DNA of 64,000 nucleotides from Mytilus californianus (taxonomy: Eukaryota > Mollusca > Bivalvia > Mytilida > Mytilidae), in the NCBI RefSeq assembly GCF_021869535.1, contig NW_026262659.1:3472001-3536000 (forward strand), read 5' to 3'. Below, one piece after another: positions 47,450 through 60,109 of the stretch (position 1 is the first letter of the stretch; the number at the start of each line of letters is the position of its first letter). The translations under genes and the position numbers were made by a program. The notes under the pieces are model-generated. The model searched no databases, was not told the origin of the DNA, and saw only the letters and a program-made list of their open reading frames with translations.

Positions 47450-47894
47450 TGTAGTCTTACATATTTAGGTCAACCATCAATATATTTTAAAATGGATAAT
47501 ATCCTTATCAAGTGTAAACGTTATATATTAACATTGGCTCAAGAGACATGGACATTATTTGTCCGTAGACCGGTCATATTGCAACTACTAGAGAAAATGG
47601 AATTATTTAGCAGAAACTGTGATCATCTTAACGAGATAACAATGCGAACAATATCTGTAATCAATTCAATTATCATAATAAACATCGCCATTAATTAAGC
47701 ATGGTATCATATCAACGTATCAGTATATCGAACCCTCATAAATATTTAAATACAATAGTAAAATACCTATAAATTGTCTGTGAAAAGTTTGTGATTTCTA
47801 CGGAGTCCAGTTCGTCTCTTATACAGATAACCAGTTGTTGTTAAGTCCAGTGCTAGGTTTTTAATTCGTTCGCCCTAAATCTCAATCGCTTGAC

Positions 47895-48110
47895 TTTTAT
47901 AAAATAATCAAAGATTAAACTTTTGTACTTCAGAAGCGCGTTTGTTAACAAAAGACTCATCAGTTACGTTCGAATAAAAAAGTTAAAAATGCAAAATAAA
48001 GTACGAAGTTGAAGAGCATTGAGGACCCAATAAACCGAATGGTTTTGCAAAATACAGCTAAGGTGATATATTCCTGGGGTAGAAAATCCTTAGTATTTCG
48101 GAAAAGATTT
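47895..48110 (+). repeat. R4 copy, unit C
   Basis: Counterpart of 29207 but longer: it continues through agttgaagagcattgaggac and aatacagctaaggtgatata to gaaaatccttagtatttcgg. That is a familiar order for this mussel-type repeat. Confidence 0.75.
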
Positions 48111-48239
48111 ATGAACAGTTAATTTACAACTATGACCATATCAATACTAATTCATGACATTACAGAAGTGTTGACTACTGGGCTGATGATACCCTCAGAA
48201 AGAAAATCTCCACCAGCAGGTGCATGGACCCAGTTGTTG

Positions 48240-48355
48240 TAAATAATTTCAAAATAGATACCAGGATTAAAATTTTGAACGCCAGAAGAGCGTTTTGTCT
48301 ACAAAAGACCCATCAGTGACGTTCGACTCAAAAAAGTTACAATGCCAATTAAAGT
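48240..48355 (+). repeat. R4 second copy, unit C
   Basis: ataccaggattaaaattttg, then gcgttttgtctacaaaagac. It is uninterrupted, unlike its counterpart at 29455. Confidence 0.75.
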
Positions 48356-49311
48356 ACGAATACTAAATAAGACACTTTCACAGAAGATTTATTTGTATAT
48401 TACTACTACGTTTTAATGTTTTTAAAAGATTAATATATAAGTTTACATAGATGTTAAAGTGAAAATAACACACTTATATTATCACAACTTCGACTAAATT
48501 TAATAAATTCATTCGATAACGAAATAAGTTAAAGAAGCAAATGTTTTGTTACAATCCTGGAATCTCTTAAGGTAGTTCACCCTCTTTCAACGTTTAAAAA
48601 ATATATTCATAGCTATAGTGATACAAAAATAAAATGTAAGATGTTTACAACACGAGTAAAGAATTTTACCTTCATCATCAGCTAATTGAAGACACGGTAT
48701 TAAACTGATTTAGGTAAAATACTATTATGTAATGGGAATATTTGTTAAACAATATTATCCCTTGTTTTTCTATATCAGATTTGTGTGGGAAAATATCATT
48801 AACTTTGATGTTGTTTTACAGATGACGAAGAGACGTAAGCAGTATATGAGATGTGTTTTGAAATATCATTTTACATGTGTGAAGTGTTTAGCCGAACTAA
48901 ATTCGTGATACTTTTAATCAACGGTAGAGTAGATATTTTCACAGTCATTAATTTGAATGTTTTAATCATTTAAAATGAAACTTATATGAACAGCACTTTA
49001 CAAAAACAGTTTTAATGTAAAATACAGTTACTGTCTCCGAGTGGTGACTGTTTTGTGATAAAACTACCTGAAAAACTGGAAACCAGTCAAATGCTTTCCA
49101 GTTGATAAAGTGGAAAATAAATTTGTAACTTGCAAGAGTCATTCTAATTTTCAAACCACGCCGCATTGTAAAATTGCAGTCATGTCAGTAATCAAATGAT
49201 TTCCATGAATAATAGACGTGAGAAACAAACATTAACACGACAGCAACCAAACGACACAAAAGACACACGAGGTCAAATCACTGTCTATACACTAAAGCGG
49301 ACAATATATAT

Positions 49312-49407
49312 AAAAATAAAAAGATGTGATATGGTTGCCAATGAGACAACTCTCCACAAAAGACCAAATAACATAGATATTAACAATAATAGGTCACCGT
49401 ATGTTAA
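49312..49407 (+). repeat. R1b fragment specific to unit C
   Basis: Carries only the first 95 bp of R1b (aagatgtgatatggttgcca to aggtcaccgtatg). The matching part of unit A (31060-31090) lacks it. Confidence 0.75.
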
Positions 49408-49523
49408 CCTCTATATCGTTTCGTTTCTTCAAACGAATGACAATAGCACTATACGAAACATTATGTCAAATAAAACCAGTCTTCAAGATTTCAGACGATA
49501 AAAATGCTCTTTACGTGTCGGTT

Positions 49524-49537
49524 GGCACTCGTTTTAT
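49524..49537. repeat. Left target-site duplication of the LINE
   Basis: ggcactcgttttat, repeated at 52089-52102. Unit A has a single copy (tagcactcgttttat at about 31198). Confidence 0.9.
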
Positions 49538-50134
49538 TTTTTTTTAATGGTTTCTTTGCTGTAATGACAAGTTACTCGACCTACAGTAGTTGGCCGAGTA
49601 TCCCTGTGAATAAGTCCCTGAATAACCAGGGAAACTACTCAGTGAATTCATTTCTTTAAATAGTTAGTTAGTTTTACAACTCATAGTTAATACAAACATT
49701 TTTGGAAATATATGATCACATTATTACGAAAAATTTACAGTTTTGTCCGGTTTTGTTTCTAAGTATTAGAACTTTATGATCATTGACCTTAACCTTTTGT
49801 AAAGAACCGTTAATCAGTTATCCTGATGAATTCATGCGTCTTATTGACCGTTCTCGCAAACAGTTTAAACTTTAAATAAATATCGGAAGTGGTAAGTCTT
49901 GGAGTCGTTAGTACGTTTCAACATTCTGATTGAGCCGTCATGTGATAAATTATGCACATACGAGTTTGGAGACAACTACTGTACTTTCGTTTTCAGTAAG
50001 CATGCTGTTTTAATTTATTACCACGTGTTCAGATCTATGTAATGCATACATGATGAGATTTTACAAAAGTTTTCGTATATCTGAAAATAGTAGATATCTA
50101 GCTATTCATGATCATATTTATCTTTTTATATCAT

Positions 50135-50722
50135 TTAAAAATTTGCTGTTTTAGCATTAATGAATTTGTTAATTTCGTATGTGTTCAAAAATTCATTTCT
50201 GAAAACTACATAAGCTTCTATACCTTTTTGTTTATAATTTGATATATGAGTACATTTATGAATTGAATAGATTAAGATAGTTAAGAAAAGATTTATATCA
50301 TGATACACAGGATCATGTACTTTATAGCCCAAAACTAAAGTTTTTATATTAAATATATGTGACCCTATCTTTGTTTTGCTTACAAGCACATATACTTTCT
50401 TCAAAAATTCATGAAAGTATTGACATTTAAGAAAAAAGTGTTCGTAGTCTTGAGTCAAATTACACAGGACACACATACTTGTATCTTGTATGTTCCATTG
50501 TTGTAGTAATTGTTTACATGGGAGGATGTAATGGAGCAATTTCCATCTTAACATTTTATATTTGTTATTTATTAAATAAGAAAAAGTATATTGTAGCATG
50601 TTACTTATTGGGGTGATTGATTCTAATTTGAAGATGTTTTTCCATTTAAAGAATCCTATAGGTCTCTCATCATTCTTGATATTTAAATGGTTGTATATTT
50701 CTTTAAATAACATATTTTTCAA
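50135..50722 (-). pseudogene. LINE ORF2 C-terminal region
   Basis: Open for 195 codons. Contains the knuckle CVLCNLTQDYEHFFLKC (Cys-x2-Cys-x7-His-x4-Cys), typical of the region after the reverse transcriptase in non-LTR elements, preceded by KMLRWKLLHYILPCK. It is not a host gene: it lies inside the LINE insertion and shares its strand and truncation. Confidence 0.8.
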
Positions 50723-51622
50723 TTAGTTTAGTTCTTCTGTTAACAGTCAAGGACCAGTTTAAATTTGTTTTTACAGAAGTTTTCATGGATATATCAGATT
50801 TTAATGTATCTAGCCATTGTTTTGGAATTGAATTTTTCAATTTTGAAAGTTCTGAGATCCAATTAGGTTTAGAGGTTAATTTTTCCAATATAAATTTTTG
50901 TGAAATATGCCCTTTATAATCAATTATTTCATTGATGTAAATAATACCATCTTTTATCCATTTAAGATAAACTAAACATTTTCCTTTACATTTTATATTT
51001 TTGTTACTTCACAACATTTGCTGCCTAATATTTTTAAAGTGTGTGAATGGTATGATACTTGTTGGTGTATTATTTGCTTTGTACCAGCCCTTTAATATGT
51101 TCAAGTAAAATGAGGGTAATGTATTACTTAAATTAGGTATTTAGTTTATGTTGTCTGGCATCATATGAAATATAAGGTTGTTTTTACCAAATTTGTTAAA
51201 ATAATATCTTGGAATGACTTTCCAATTAGCTAATTCCTTTGTAGTTAATCGTTTAACCAATGAAATTTGTAATGCATTTAAGAAATTATCGATGCCTGTC
51301 ATTTTCATATTCCCATTTGTGTAATCTTTGCTAAGGATTGAACGTTAAACTTTTTCTTGTTTATTGTTCCATATAAAATTGTATATAAGTTTTTTGAAGT
51401 ATTTTATGTAGATTTGGGGTATGGAAACAACCGATGCTAAGATTGGGTAAGATAATTGACTTAACAACTGTTATTCGACCTATCATTGTTAAATTTCTTC
51501 TTTCCAAATCGAATAGTATTTTTTTTTTACTGTTTCATTATTTTTTCAATATCTCATTTGTCACATTTGTCTTTATCTAACCCAAAGTAGACACCTAAAC
51601 TTTTTATTGGTTTTTTGCTCCA

Positions 51623-51863
51623 GTGTATATTCTCAAATTTTTCTTTACAATGTTTGAGTCTACCCAACCATATACCTTCTGTTTAGATTTATTGAGTTGT
51701 AAAGCAGAAAGTGTTCAGAATATTTCTATTAGGTTCAATGCTAGGTTAATTTCATTTTTAGAATTGAGAAAGAGAGTTGTGTCATCAGCCAATTGGAAAA
51801 TTTTTAGATTATGCGTTTTATCATCAAGTTTAATTTGAAAACCTTTAATGTTAGAATCTTGTC
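51623..51863 (-). pseudogene. LINE reverse transcriptase, middle part with active-site motif
   Basis: On the minus strand 51781-51795 encodes Gln-Leu-Ala-Asp-Asp, followed by TTLFLNSKNEI. This is the catalytic (F/Y)xDD box with Leu in place of the aromatic residue. A stop follows about 25 codons later (IEIF then stop), so the frame is broken. Confidence 0.8.
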
Positions 51864-52079
51864 TTATTTACAAGCCAGGATTTCAACTGCTATAACAAAA
51901 ATTAGAGAACTGAACGGACATCCTTGTTTAATCCCACGGTGAAGACTGTAGGTTTCTGAGATCCAGCCGTTATTCGAAAGGCAACATTTAATATCATTAT
52001 ATAAAGTTTTAACCCATTTTAAGAAGGATTGTGGTAATCCAAATTTTAATAGGGCTTCATACACGAAGGGCCATTCCAA
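51864..52079 (-). pseudogene. LINE reverse transcriptase, N-terminal remaining part
   Basis: EWPFVYEALLKFGLP and RGIKQGCPFSSLIFVIAVEI match conserved reverse-transcriptase blocks (after motif A, and motif B). The upstream catalytic aspartate was removed by the 5' truncation. Confidence 0.85.
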
Positions 52080-52088
52080 AGAATCTAA

Positions 52089-52102
52089 GGCACTCGTTTT
52101 AT
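52089..52102. repeat. Right target-site duplication of the LINE
   Basis: ggcactcgttttat, an exact copy of 49524-49537. The unit A alignment continues from here. Confidence 0.9.
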
Positions 52103-52400
52103 ATCTGATTGGTGCTATATATGTAATTTCAGCTTTAACTTTTACAAGTTGGATAATTTGTCGAGTGTTATAATCATAGAAGTCCCATTTTTCTAAATGT
52201 TGGGAAATTGAATATGAAGTTTAAAAACGCAACATCATAAATACTTGACTGAGATATAGAGAGTTGTGAAGGAATAGGATTTATGGACATAAAGAGTAAC
52301 TCTTTATTCGATTGTTTTTATTTGTAATAGACAAGAACCTGACATTAAATAGAGCACCTCCTTTTCTGCAGATAGAACACTACACGGTAAACAATGTTGT

Positions 52401-52560
52401 TAACCCACCATTTTCTACATTACGAAATTGCCTGTACCACGTCAGGTATATGGCAGTTGTTTTCCATTCGTTTGATGTGTTTGAGCTTTTGATTTTGCCA
52501 TTTGATGAGGGACTCTTCGATTTGAATTTTCCTTGGATTTAGATATTTTTGTTATTTTAC
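52401..52560 (-). repeat. R3 copy, intact counterpart of the split copy in unit A
   Basis: aacccaccattttctacatt, then gtaccacgtcaggtatatgg and ccattcgtttgatgtgtttg. It serves as the empty site for the 762-bp insertion at 31534. Confidence 0.85.
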
Positions 52561-53730
52561 TTTCTTATAGAAATAATCCCTTTATTTCTATTGGAGACAG
52601 ATCATGGAGTTTTGAATTGTTTTATATTTCCACAATGCTGTGATGCTTATGTTGCTGACAATTACTCGAAACCATTGAGTTCAAACCATGCAAACAAGTT
52701 AAGCATAGCACTGCTAGGGTAATTTTGATAACAAACTTTTTACAGGAAAAATACTTGAAATAAGTGGGAATACGACACCAAACTATTTTTCTTCGAGCTT
52801 CCGGTGTCCAACTAGCTGTACAATAATAAGCTATTATAATTCAATGCGAGTGTAGAGTATATAGTTCGTATAAAAGCACGTAGAATGAATAAAACTCGTT
52901 TTATAGTTGTACAGGGAAATAGACCATTTAACCTGGATCTCAAATATATAGCTATCTCCATGTATATCAATTGCGGACATAGAACAGTACTATAAAACTC
53001 ACACGACGAAAGTGGTTACCTTTTTGATATTACATTTGAATTTATATATATATATATTATTAAATGTACAAAACATTTAAGAAACCATTCACCGAAAGAC
53101 ACACAAACGTAAAACATAGACCTTTTACTAAACGAAGTTTGGTCATTTTTGAACACCATACGGTCCCTGAATTTGTTCACATCGTTGTTCTTTTGTCTTC
53201 CCAAAAAAATGTATAAGAAATCTGTCTTACATGCTATTATCATGATTATACCACATTTCCTATTTACAAACGAATGAAAAGTAATGCTTTTTTCACAATT
53301 AGCACACATATAAGGCTGTCTATTGTTGAAGACGCTCAATTGACCTTTGAAATCATATTGACAAATAACTTATAAATTAAGCACAAAGAGCATTCAAGTT
53401 TAATTTTAAGTCAGTGCATATAACAACAAGCTAACTAAACTGTGCAGAGCAACAAATCAACACTTACCCCTATCCCCAATAGAAAAATAAAACAAAATTA
53501 TGAGATGCCATTTAAACCTTAAGATTAATACCACGACTTCGAAATAGACATTATCAACTTACCAATATAATGTAGTAGTCCACTCAAAATCGTTTTAAAA
53601 CCTTTTCCAATTAAATCAGATTTGAAGATAAATTTCCAGATCAACAAAGCATTGGTGTATATTGCGAATTAAAACATTTCAATATATTACACATTTAAAA
53701 TTCCTCCTTCGCCTTTCGTAAACAATTTAT
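52561..53730. other. Duplicated non-coding block
   Basis: Aligns with 37240-38810 (B) and 32420-33360 (A). Contains short (TA)n tracts near 53040. No gene. Confidence 0.55.
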
Positions 53731-53928
53731 TTAGATTAGACCATTGGTATTCATGTTTGAATGGTTTTACACTAGTCATTATGGGACCTTGATAGCTTGC
53801 TGTTCGGTGTGACCCAAGGCGCCGTGTTGAAGACCGTACTTTGACCTATAATGGTTTACTTTGACAAATTGTGACTTGGATGGAGAGTTGTCACATTGGC
53901 ACTCATACCACATTTTCTTATATCTATA
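53731..53928 (-). mobile_element. R1a insertion specific to unit C
   Basis: About 200-bp short form of R1a between cttcgcctttcgtaaacaat and ataaacataagaatggcg. Units A and B read through this point (33350, 38810). Confidence 0.8.
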
Positions 53929-54503
53929 AACATAAGAATGGCGAAATGTAAATTACTAGTAGCGTTTGTAAGGAGATAGTATTTTAAATGAAATGTCAAT
54001 TGTTGATTTCTACATAATCAGCCTTTTTGACTTTTCATTTGACATTTCTATCATTTATTGAATATCTGAGTGGTTATCAAAAAGAAACTGCAAATTTAGA
54101 TGTTCGTAAATAGGAAATAAGATGTGTAACTCTAAGTCTATCCTCTCCTGTGTTGCTCAGCTTGCTATGACCGTATTGCGAAAACCTAAAAATTGGGGCA
54201 ATTCTTTTAAAAATTACTTTTATACATGTTTTTTTTTTTGTTTGGTTCTTGATACACTGTTGACATTGTTTTTTTTATTTATCTCATTCTTGGATTGTCT
54301 TCAGGATTTGATCTTGTATTCCCCTTCCATCGTGTCGGTTTGTATAATTCTACAGAATATTGTCAACAAAGTAACAACTTATTTAAATAAGTTCTCTTTT
54401 TGTAATTCATCAACAAAGAAATAAAAATTCTTCTAATTCTATATTCATAGTCAAAAATGCTACATTTAAAAGTACGTACGAATTAAATTATATCTATTCA
54501 ATA

Positions 54504-54784
54504 TAACACAAGCATTACAATGTTATTATTTAATGTAACACAAGCATTACAATGTTATTATTTAATGTAACACAAACATTACAATGTTATTATTTAATGT
54601 AACACAAACATTACAATGTTATTATTTAATGTAACACAAACATTACAATGTTATTATTTAATGTAACACAAGCATTACAATGTTATAATTTAATGTAACA
54701 CAAGCATTACAATGTTATTATTTAATGTAACACAAACATTACAAAGTTATTATTTAATGTAACACAAGCATTACAATGTTATTA
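54504..54784. repeat. 32-bp minisatellite, about 9 units, only in unit C
   Basis: Units of taacacaagcattacaatgt plus tattatttaatg, differing only at one G/A position and a T/A change. The very high similarity points to recent expansion. Units A (33935) and B (39400) have at most one partial unit. Confidence 0.95.
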
Positions 54785-55159
54785 GAAAGAGTCAAATACA
54801 ATGTTTTCAGCCAGTTAAAGAAAATTGTTAGAATTAACGAAATAAAAATGTTCTCATAAAATAGCACATTCTTGTGAAAACAATCTGCACTATCCATATT
54901 TATTTCAGTAAAGGTGAAAAAACAATCAAAATGTAACATTACGAAACAAATAATTGTGTTGTCAGCGCTATCTTCATCAAGTTTAAACTACACTATGAAA
55001 TTGCTTTTGACAGATTTAATTTGCATGTAATTATGTGAACGACAGCTTTAACAAAATTAAAATTTGATATGAATATTTAACAGATTTGAAGTATACATTT
55101 TTTTGATTATTATTGTTAATATATAAAAAAAACTATGGTATAAAGTAAAATAACAAAAA

Positions 55160-55450
55160 TACAAAAATAACTCCAAGGGAAATTCAAATCGGAAAGTCCC
55201 TTATCAAATAGCGAAGTTGTCAAATTCCTGACTTGGTACAGTCATTTCCTTAATATGTAGAAAATGGTGGATTAAACTTGATTTTATTGCTAGCTAAACC
55301 TCTCACCTGTATGACAGTCACATCAGATTCCATTATATTGACAACAATGTGTGAACAAAACAAACAGACATAATAGGTAAAAATGTCAAAAATAGGGGTA
55401 CAGTAGTCAAAATCGTGCTATGATCTTAATCACTATAAAACAAACAAATA
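55160..55450 (+). mobile_element. R3 insertion specific to unit C, first
   Basis: Unit A reads ctatggtattaaagattgat without a break (34362). Unit C has about 290 bp of R3 here, from ataactccaagggaaattca to the ggggtacagtagtcaaaat tail. It is one of the longest R3 copies in the window. Confidence 0.75.
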
Positions 55451-56699
55451 TGTAGACTGAGCTATGATAATTTCAGTTTAATATAATTATACTCAGGACA
55501 TTTAGAGCTGGATATATTATGTAGATCTCTATCTGTTTGTTGTCGAAAACTACTACTATTTGGTTACTGATGGCGTTAAGTTGTTGTCTCATTGACGCGT
55601 TTGCCCTCTCATCTCCTTTTAATTTATTGCAACCTGCCATTATCAGGCAACACTCAACACTCTGTCAATCAAAATAGGAGTTTCATTGCTTCTTTCTTTA
55701 CCTCCGATTATCTACATCTTAATAAGACATAGGGTTTTTTCTCACTGTGACTTTGAGATGAAGAACAGCAATATAAACGCTGTTCCTTTGCTTTTTGTGT
55801 GTTTTTTTTTAATTTTTTTTTTTTGCTGTGCATAAACTGATTTTGTATCATGAATCGATACCCCATATCCTTTGTTTTTTCTATTATAGACTATTTTGTT
55901 TTGCTGTTTATGTCTATTTGATATAAACTGAACATACATATTGGTATTAGTATCAAAGACGTATATTTGTTTCTACAATTTCTACATTTTTAATACTAAA
56001 ACGACAAATAAAGACTCCCTTGATTACAATTCTGTCCTGCACTACTTTCCATCTTTACTGGTGATGAATACAACAACATCTTGCATTACACTTGAGGCAT
56101 TAAACTATCTGCTTTGTATAAAGTAACAAGATCTTGCATTACACCTGAGGCATTACGTTGTCTCCTTTATCCACATAATCAGTTTTTAATGCCGTGTGCT
56201 GACAGTCTTATGTAAGGATTGTATCCTATTTTAATTGCATTTCAGGAAACTAAATACTTTTATTTCAACTTGAATCTGAATGTTCAATCAAACGTGCTGA
56301 ATATAGCACTTTATTTCAATCAAGGCTTCAAGGAACCTTTGAGAGAGGTCTATAAAATTAGAAGAATAGAGACAAAGTGCAAAGAAAAACACTGTATGGC
56401 ATTTAACCATACATATTCATATGTTTATCATGTAACTGTTTCATAAAAATAAGAAGATATGGTATTAATGCAAATGAGACAATTATCCACTAATTTTGGA
56501 TTATTAAGTTATTTTGACAAGAATGGCGAAGAATACATCAATGAACAAGAGATGTTGAGGAAACGTGAGTGAGTGAATTTAAAACAGTCAAATCGCATAA
56601 AGACATTTAGAGGTCAATATAGTACCGTCTTGAAACATACGTAGAAAACAACAATGATACATTTGATAATATTGTTAACAAAGGAAATATGGAGCAGTG
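55451..56699. other. Duplicated non-coding block
   Basis: Aligns with 34390-36760 of A (without the big array) and 39690-40680 of B. Contains the single remaining 43-bp unit at about 56335-56385 and an R1-head-like piece at 56445. Confidence 0.55.
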
Positions 56700-57000
56700 T
56701 ATGAAAAAGGAAAATTCAAAACGGAATGTCTCTTTACAAATGACAAAATTAAAAACTCAAACACATCAACCGAATGGAAAACAACTGCCGTATTCCTGAC
56801 TTGGAACAGGAATTTCCTTATGTAGAAAACGGTTGATTAAACCTAATTTTATAGCTAGCTAAACCTCTCACTTGTATGACAGTCGCATAAAATTTCATTA
56901 TATTAAAACAACAATGTGTGAGCAAAACAAACAGTCATAATAGATAAAATGTCAAACATTGGGGTACAGCAGTCAACATTGTGTTATAATCTTAATCTTA
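56700..57000 (+). mobile_element. R3 insertion specific to unit C, second
   Basis: aaggaaaattcaaaacggaa, then gtattcctgacttggaacag and tagctagctaaacctctcac to ggggtacagcagtcaacat. Units A and B lack it at the matching site (36770, 40690). Confidence 0.8.
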
Positions 57001-58194
57001 CCAAAAGTTCAAGCCAATAGTGAATTTCAAACAACAAACTCTCAGAGACATTGAAACATTGAAAATATTACAAGATGCTAATGCTATGGTCTGCATACGA
57101 AATAATAAGAGTTGAACTATATATTTTTTTTAACTTAGATCTATAACTGTATACAATGTACATAGTGTTGGTATTCAATCTAAATTGGTCCCATTGGGGG
57201 GTGTACTTAGAAAGGGTGAATTTACCAGATAGTCAACAAGTAACAACTTACTTACATGAAGACAAAATGTCTTTGATAATACATATCGTGCGTTGGCTTT
57301 GCAAGGGATATTCCATGATGAAATTGTTGTTACAGTTATTAATACATCTACTATAGTATAGTTCTTAAAATTTCAAATAAACGCTCATAAAATAAAACAA
57401 ATACCTTAATATTACAAGACCAAAACCGTATTCAGACCAGTATCGCTACATGGTATTGGTTGAGTAACATGTTAACTGAGATATAACTGATCATTCTCAA
57501 AGTCATCGAAGCAAAAGTTTAATGAACATTTTTCTGGCACAATGGGTGTTGTAAAATTTGAAACTAACCGGGAAGTGGCTGCACATTTGGATGTTAAAAT
57601 TTCTTAAAACGCTTAACGCTACTTTATCAAGCAAAAGATTGAATATAAAACGTTCCCTTTTATTGAAGCCAATAAAACTTTTACGAAAATTGTCTACTAG
57701 TTTTGACGGATGGACAGACAAATAGACGACCAGAGTAGAGCAGTTCCAAGACTGCTTTCTCCATTGGCGACGCAGTTAAAATCAAGTTTGGCAAAAATAG
57801 TTGATTGATTGAATACTGGTTGCTTAATGTCCAGTGACAAATAATCAAAATTTGGTTGTTATTACACCATTTCAAAATGAAAATAAAGTTCCAGTTTGTT
57901 TTCAAGCTACATTTGATACAAATTTATCTAAATCATAAAGTTTATATACGAGAAACACCCAATAATGTGAACTGAATGTAAATCAGGATCAAGTTTACCT
58001 TTCATTATACACTTCCAGAAAGTAACAAGAAATGTTAGGATGTACAAGTTTATCTTGCTACATAACACAAGGTGTATATTCACACTGCAATGCATTACAG
58101 ATATAAAGAATCATCTTTAACTTCCATTATTTGTCGATTTCCCAAACATTTAAACATGTGTTTAGTCCTCCGAGCTACCTACAGTTGATATTAG
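57001..58194. other. Duplicated non-coding block
   Basis: Aligns with 42500-44090 of unit B. No gene. Confidence 0.5.
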
Positions 58195-58475
58195 TTCTAA
58201 CATCTCTTAAATTCTGTCAGAAACTGTCAAAAGGACTGTTCTCCTGACACCTTTGGAACTGCTTTTTTACATTAGCAATTCTACACAGTTTTTGACAGTT
58301 CTAACCTGGAACATATTCTGAATAAGTCTTCTATAGAACAGCTTCTGACAGTTATAGCTTAGAAATGATTCAGACAGTTATACACTAGAACACATCGTGT
58401 CAGTTAAATTTCTAGAATAGATTGTATCAGTTCTGTCTCTAGAACAGTTTTCGACAGTTCTGTCTTTTATATAGT
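58195..58475. repeat. Degenerate 28-30-bp repeat, unit C
   Basis: Counterpart of 44098-44300: units around ctagaacag and gacagttctg. Confidence 0.75.
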
Positions 58476-58619
58476 AAAAAAAAAGGGTAACGTTTAATGA
58501 CGTCAATTCCTACACTCGGCCAAGTTCACATAACAGCAAACTCCGTAAAAATAACCTTGAAGAAAAACAAAAGCAAAACAAAATGAAGATGGACTGTTTT
58601 TACTGTTGTTTACATTGTA

Positions 58620-59370
58620 TTTGCTAATAACATTCCATAATAACAAAGAAGTTTATAGTTCGGAAGGTGCACTCGTCAGAAATCTATCAAAACAAACCAA
58701 AGTACCTGATTTTTTCGGATGTTTTAATTAAGGATAAATCAAAAGTATAATTGTATGAAGAATGCAAATAACACTACCTTTAGATACAGGATATTCGAAG
58801 TCTCAGTGAACGGAAATGTTTGAAAAACATAAATAAAGAAACAATCCTATTTATGCAGTTTTTCAACTATCCGTTAATATATACCTTTGATCGTTTCAAC
58901 CTCAAAACGTTAATTGAACTCACTTTTACTTACAGAATTCACCAATTGATCTTTAAAAAGCGAAGATCATCATTAAGCCATTCATTTATCTTAATTACTT
59001 GGCATTTTAGATCAACAAATATTTAGGTTAATTAATAGATAAGTAAATAAATAAACAATGTTTTAAGGCGGTCGGTAAATTATAATTTAATAATTAAATC
59101 TTCGTTATATATAAAGAAAAATAACTCCCGGACCATGTGTTACTTTAATGTAATCTCATGTTTCAAAACAAGTTTTAAAACAACATTGCCTAATCAAATC
59201 TACATTTTTTGTCAATTATCAGATTAGTCTACTGATGATGCTTCTCTCGTTATATCTTAAACACTATATACACATCGTCGATTGTCTGGAAAAGACATTT
59301 GACCTTGTAAAGAGATGTTCAGTAGTTGAAACACAAACCTTTCAAACATTTTGGGATGGTGAAGGTCTGT
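58620..59370 (+). repeat. Unit end, also copied at 60110-60900
   Basis: The blocks caaagtacctgat...aggataaatc, ctcccggaccatgtgttac and ttgaccttgtaaagagatgt recur in order at 60180-60870, and more weakly at 61640-61985. This is a second, smaller tandem duplication at the end of the large unit. Confidence 0.65.
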
Positions 59371-59447
59371 TGTCTTATTACATTGAGACTATTAATTACA
59401 GGTGGAATGTAGTAAATGTTTTAAATATTTTTAAAATATCGGTTTTT

Positions 59448-59605
59448 TGTTGGGATCAGTCTTTAGTTTTCTATGTTGTTTTTGTGTACTGTTGTTTTGG
59501 TTTTTTTTCGTCGTTTTTTCGTTTTGTGCCATGGCATTGTCAGTTTGTTTTCGACTTGTGAGTTTGAATATCCCTTTTGTATCGTTCACCTCTCTTGGAC
59601 ACGCA
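59448..59605 (-). repeat. R2 copy
   Basis: gatcagtctttagttttcta, then ccatggcattgtcagtttgt and tgtatcgttcacctctctt: R2 on the minus strand, with its outer part missing. Confidence 0.75.
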
Positions 59606-59835
59606 ACTTGAACTTAAATCGATGAAAATCTGTCTGATATTTGAGGTGCATGTGTTTCACCGATGTTGTCAAGCAGTGCATGAAGGGTGAATAATACTGT
59701 CATAATAATTGTGTCGATAAAAGTATTTAGAATTCGTAATTGCTTACATTTTCACGTCATTTAAATTATTTATAGGATATATTCATTGAAATTTGTCGCT
59801 TACACTAAATAATGGATTTCTTACAAGAAAGAAGT
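59606..59835 (+). repeat. Start of a further duplication unit (D)
   Basis: Aligns with 45365-45580, the first part of unit C: caccgatgttgtcaagcag, then gaatatact-like, aggatatat and tttcttacaagaaagaa. The rest of the unit does not follow. Confidence 0.65.
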
Positions 59836-60109
59836 TCTACCATTTATATATTTCCTTGTTCAAATAAATCGACCTCCTGTTTGAAGCTGTATTGTACTGG
59901 TTTTTTATTTTGTGTTGTATTGTACGACACATGGTCTAGATATTGGGGACGTTTATTTGTTAGTTATACTATGGTTGGTTTCATTTCGAAGTCAGGCTTC
60001 TTGGACCATTTAGTGTTGGTTGCTATTCGCGTTTGATTGTATGTCTAGTTAAATAATAACGAAAGACAAATATATAATACAATGAAGGTGGAATGTTTTA
60101 GTTGATAAT

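Larger units (their letters stand above)
49538..52088 (-). mobile_element. 5'-truncated LINE retrotransposon
   Basis: A 2,551-bp minus-strand insert between perfect 14-bp duplications, with a T-run on its left edge (the poly-A end). It begins at its 5' side inside the reverse transcriptase, at LDSLEWPF just after the first catalytic-Asp block. It then shows GIKQGCP and Leu-Ala-Asp-Asp-Thr (RT motifs), and ends in a region with a C-x2-C-x7-H-x4-C knuckle. The endonuclease is lost and internal stops occur. Motifs suggest an APE-type, L1/Tx1-like LINE, but the clade is not certain. Dead on arrival. Confidence 0.9.
45360..58905 (+). repeat. Segmental duplication unit C, complete
   Basis: The fullest unit. 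It aligns to A (45610-57100 against 26130-37000), to B (52550-58905) and at its first 230 bp to D (59610-59835). Unit-specific insertions: R2 at 47052, R1b at 49312, LINE at 49538, R1a at 53731, 32-bp array at 54504, R3 at 55160 and 56700. No gene recognised. Confidence 0.85.

Noticed and set aside
50135-50722. Host gene with a zinc knuckle
   Set aside because: It lies inside the LINE insertion with target duplications and is the C-terminal part of its ORF2.
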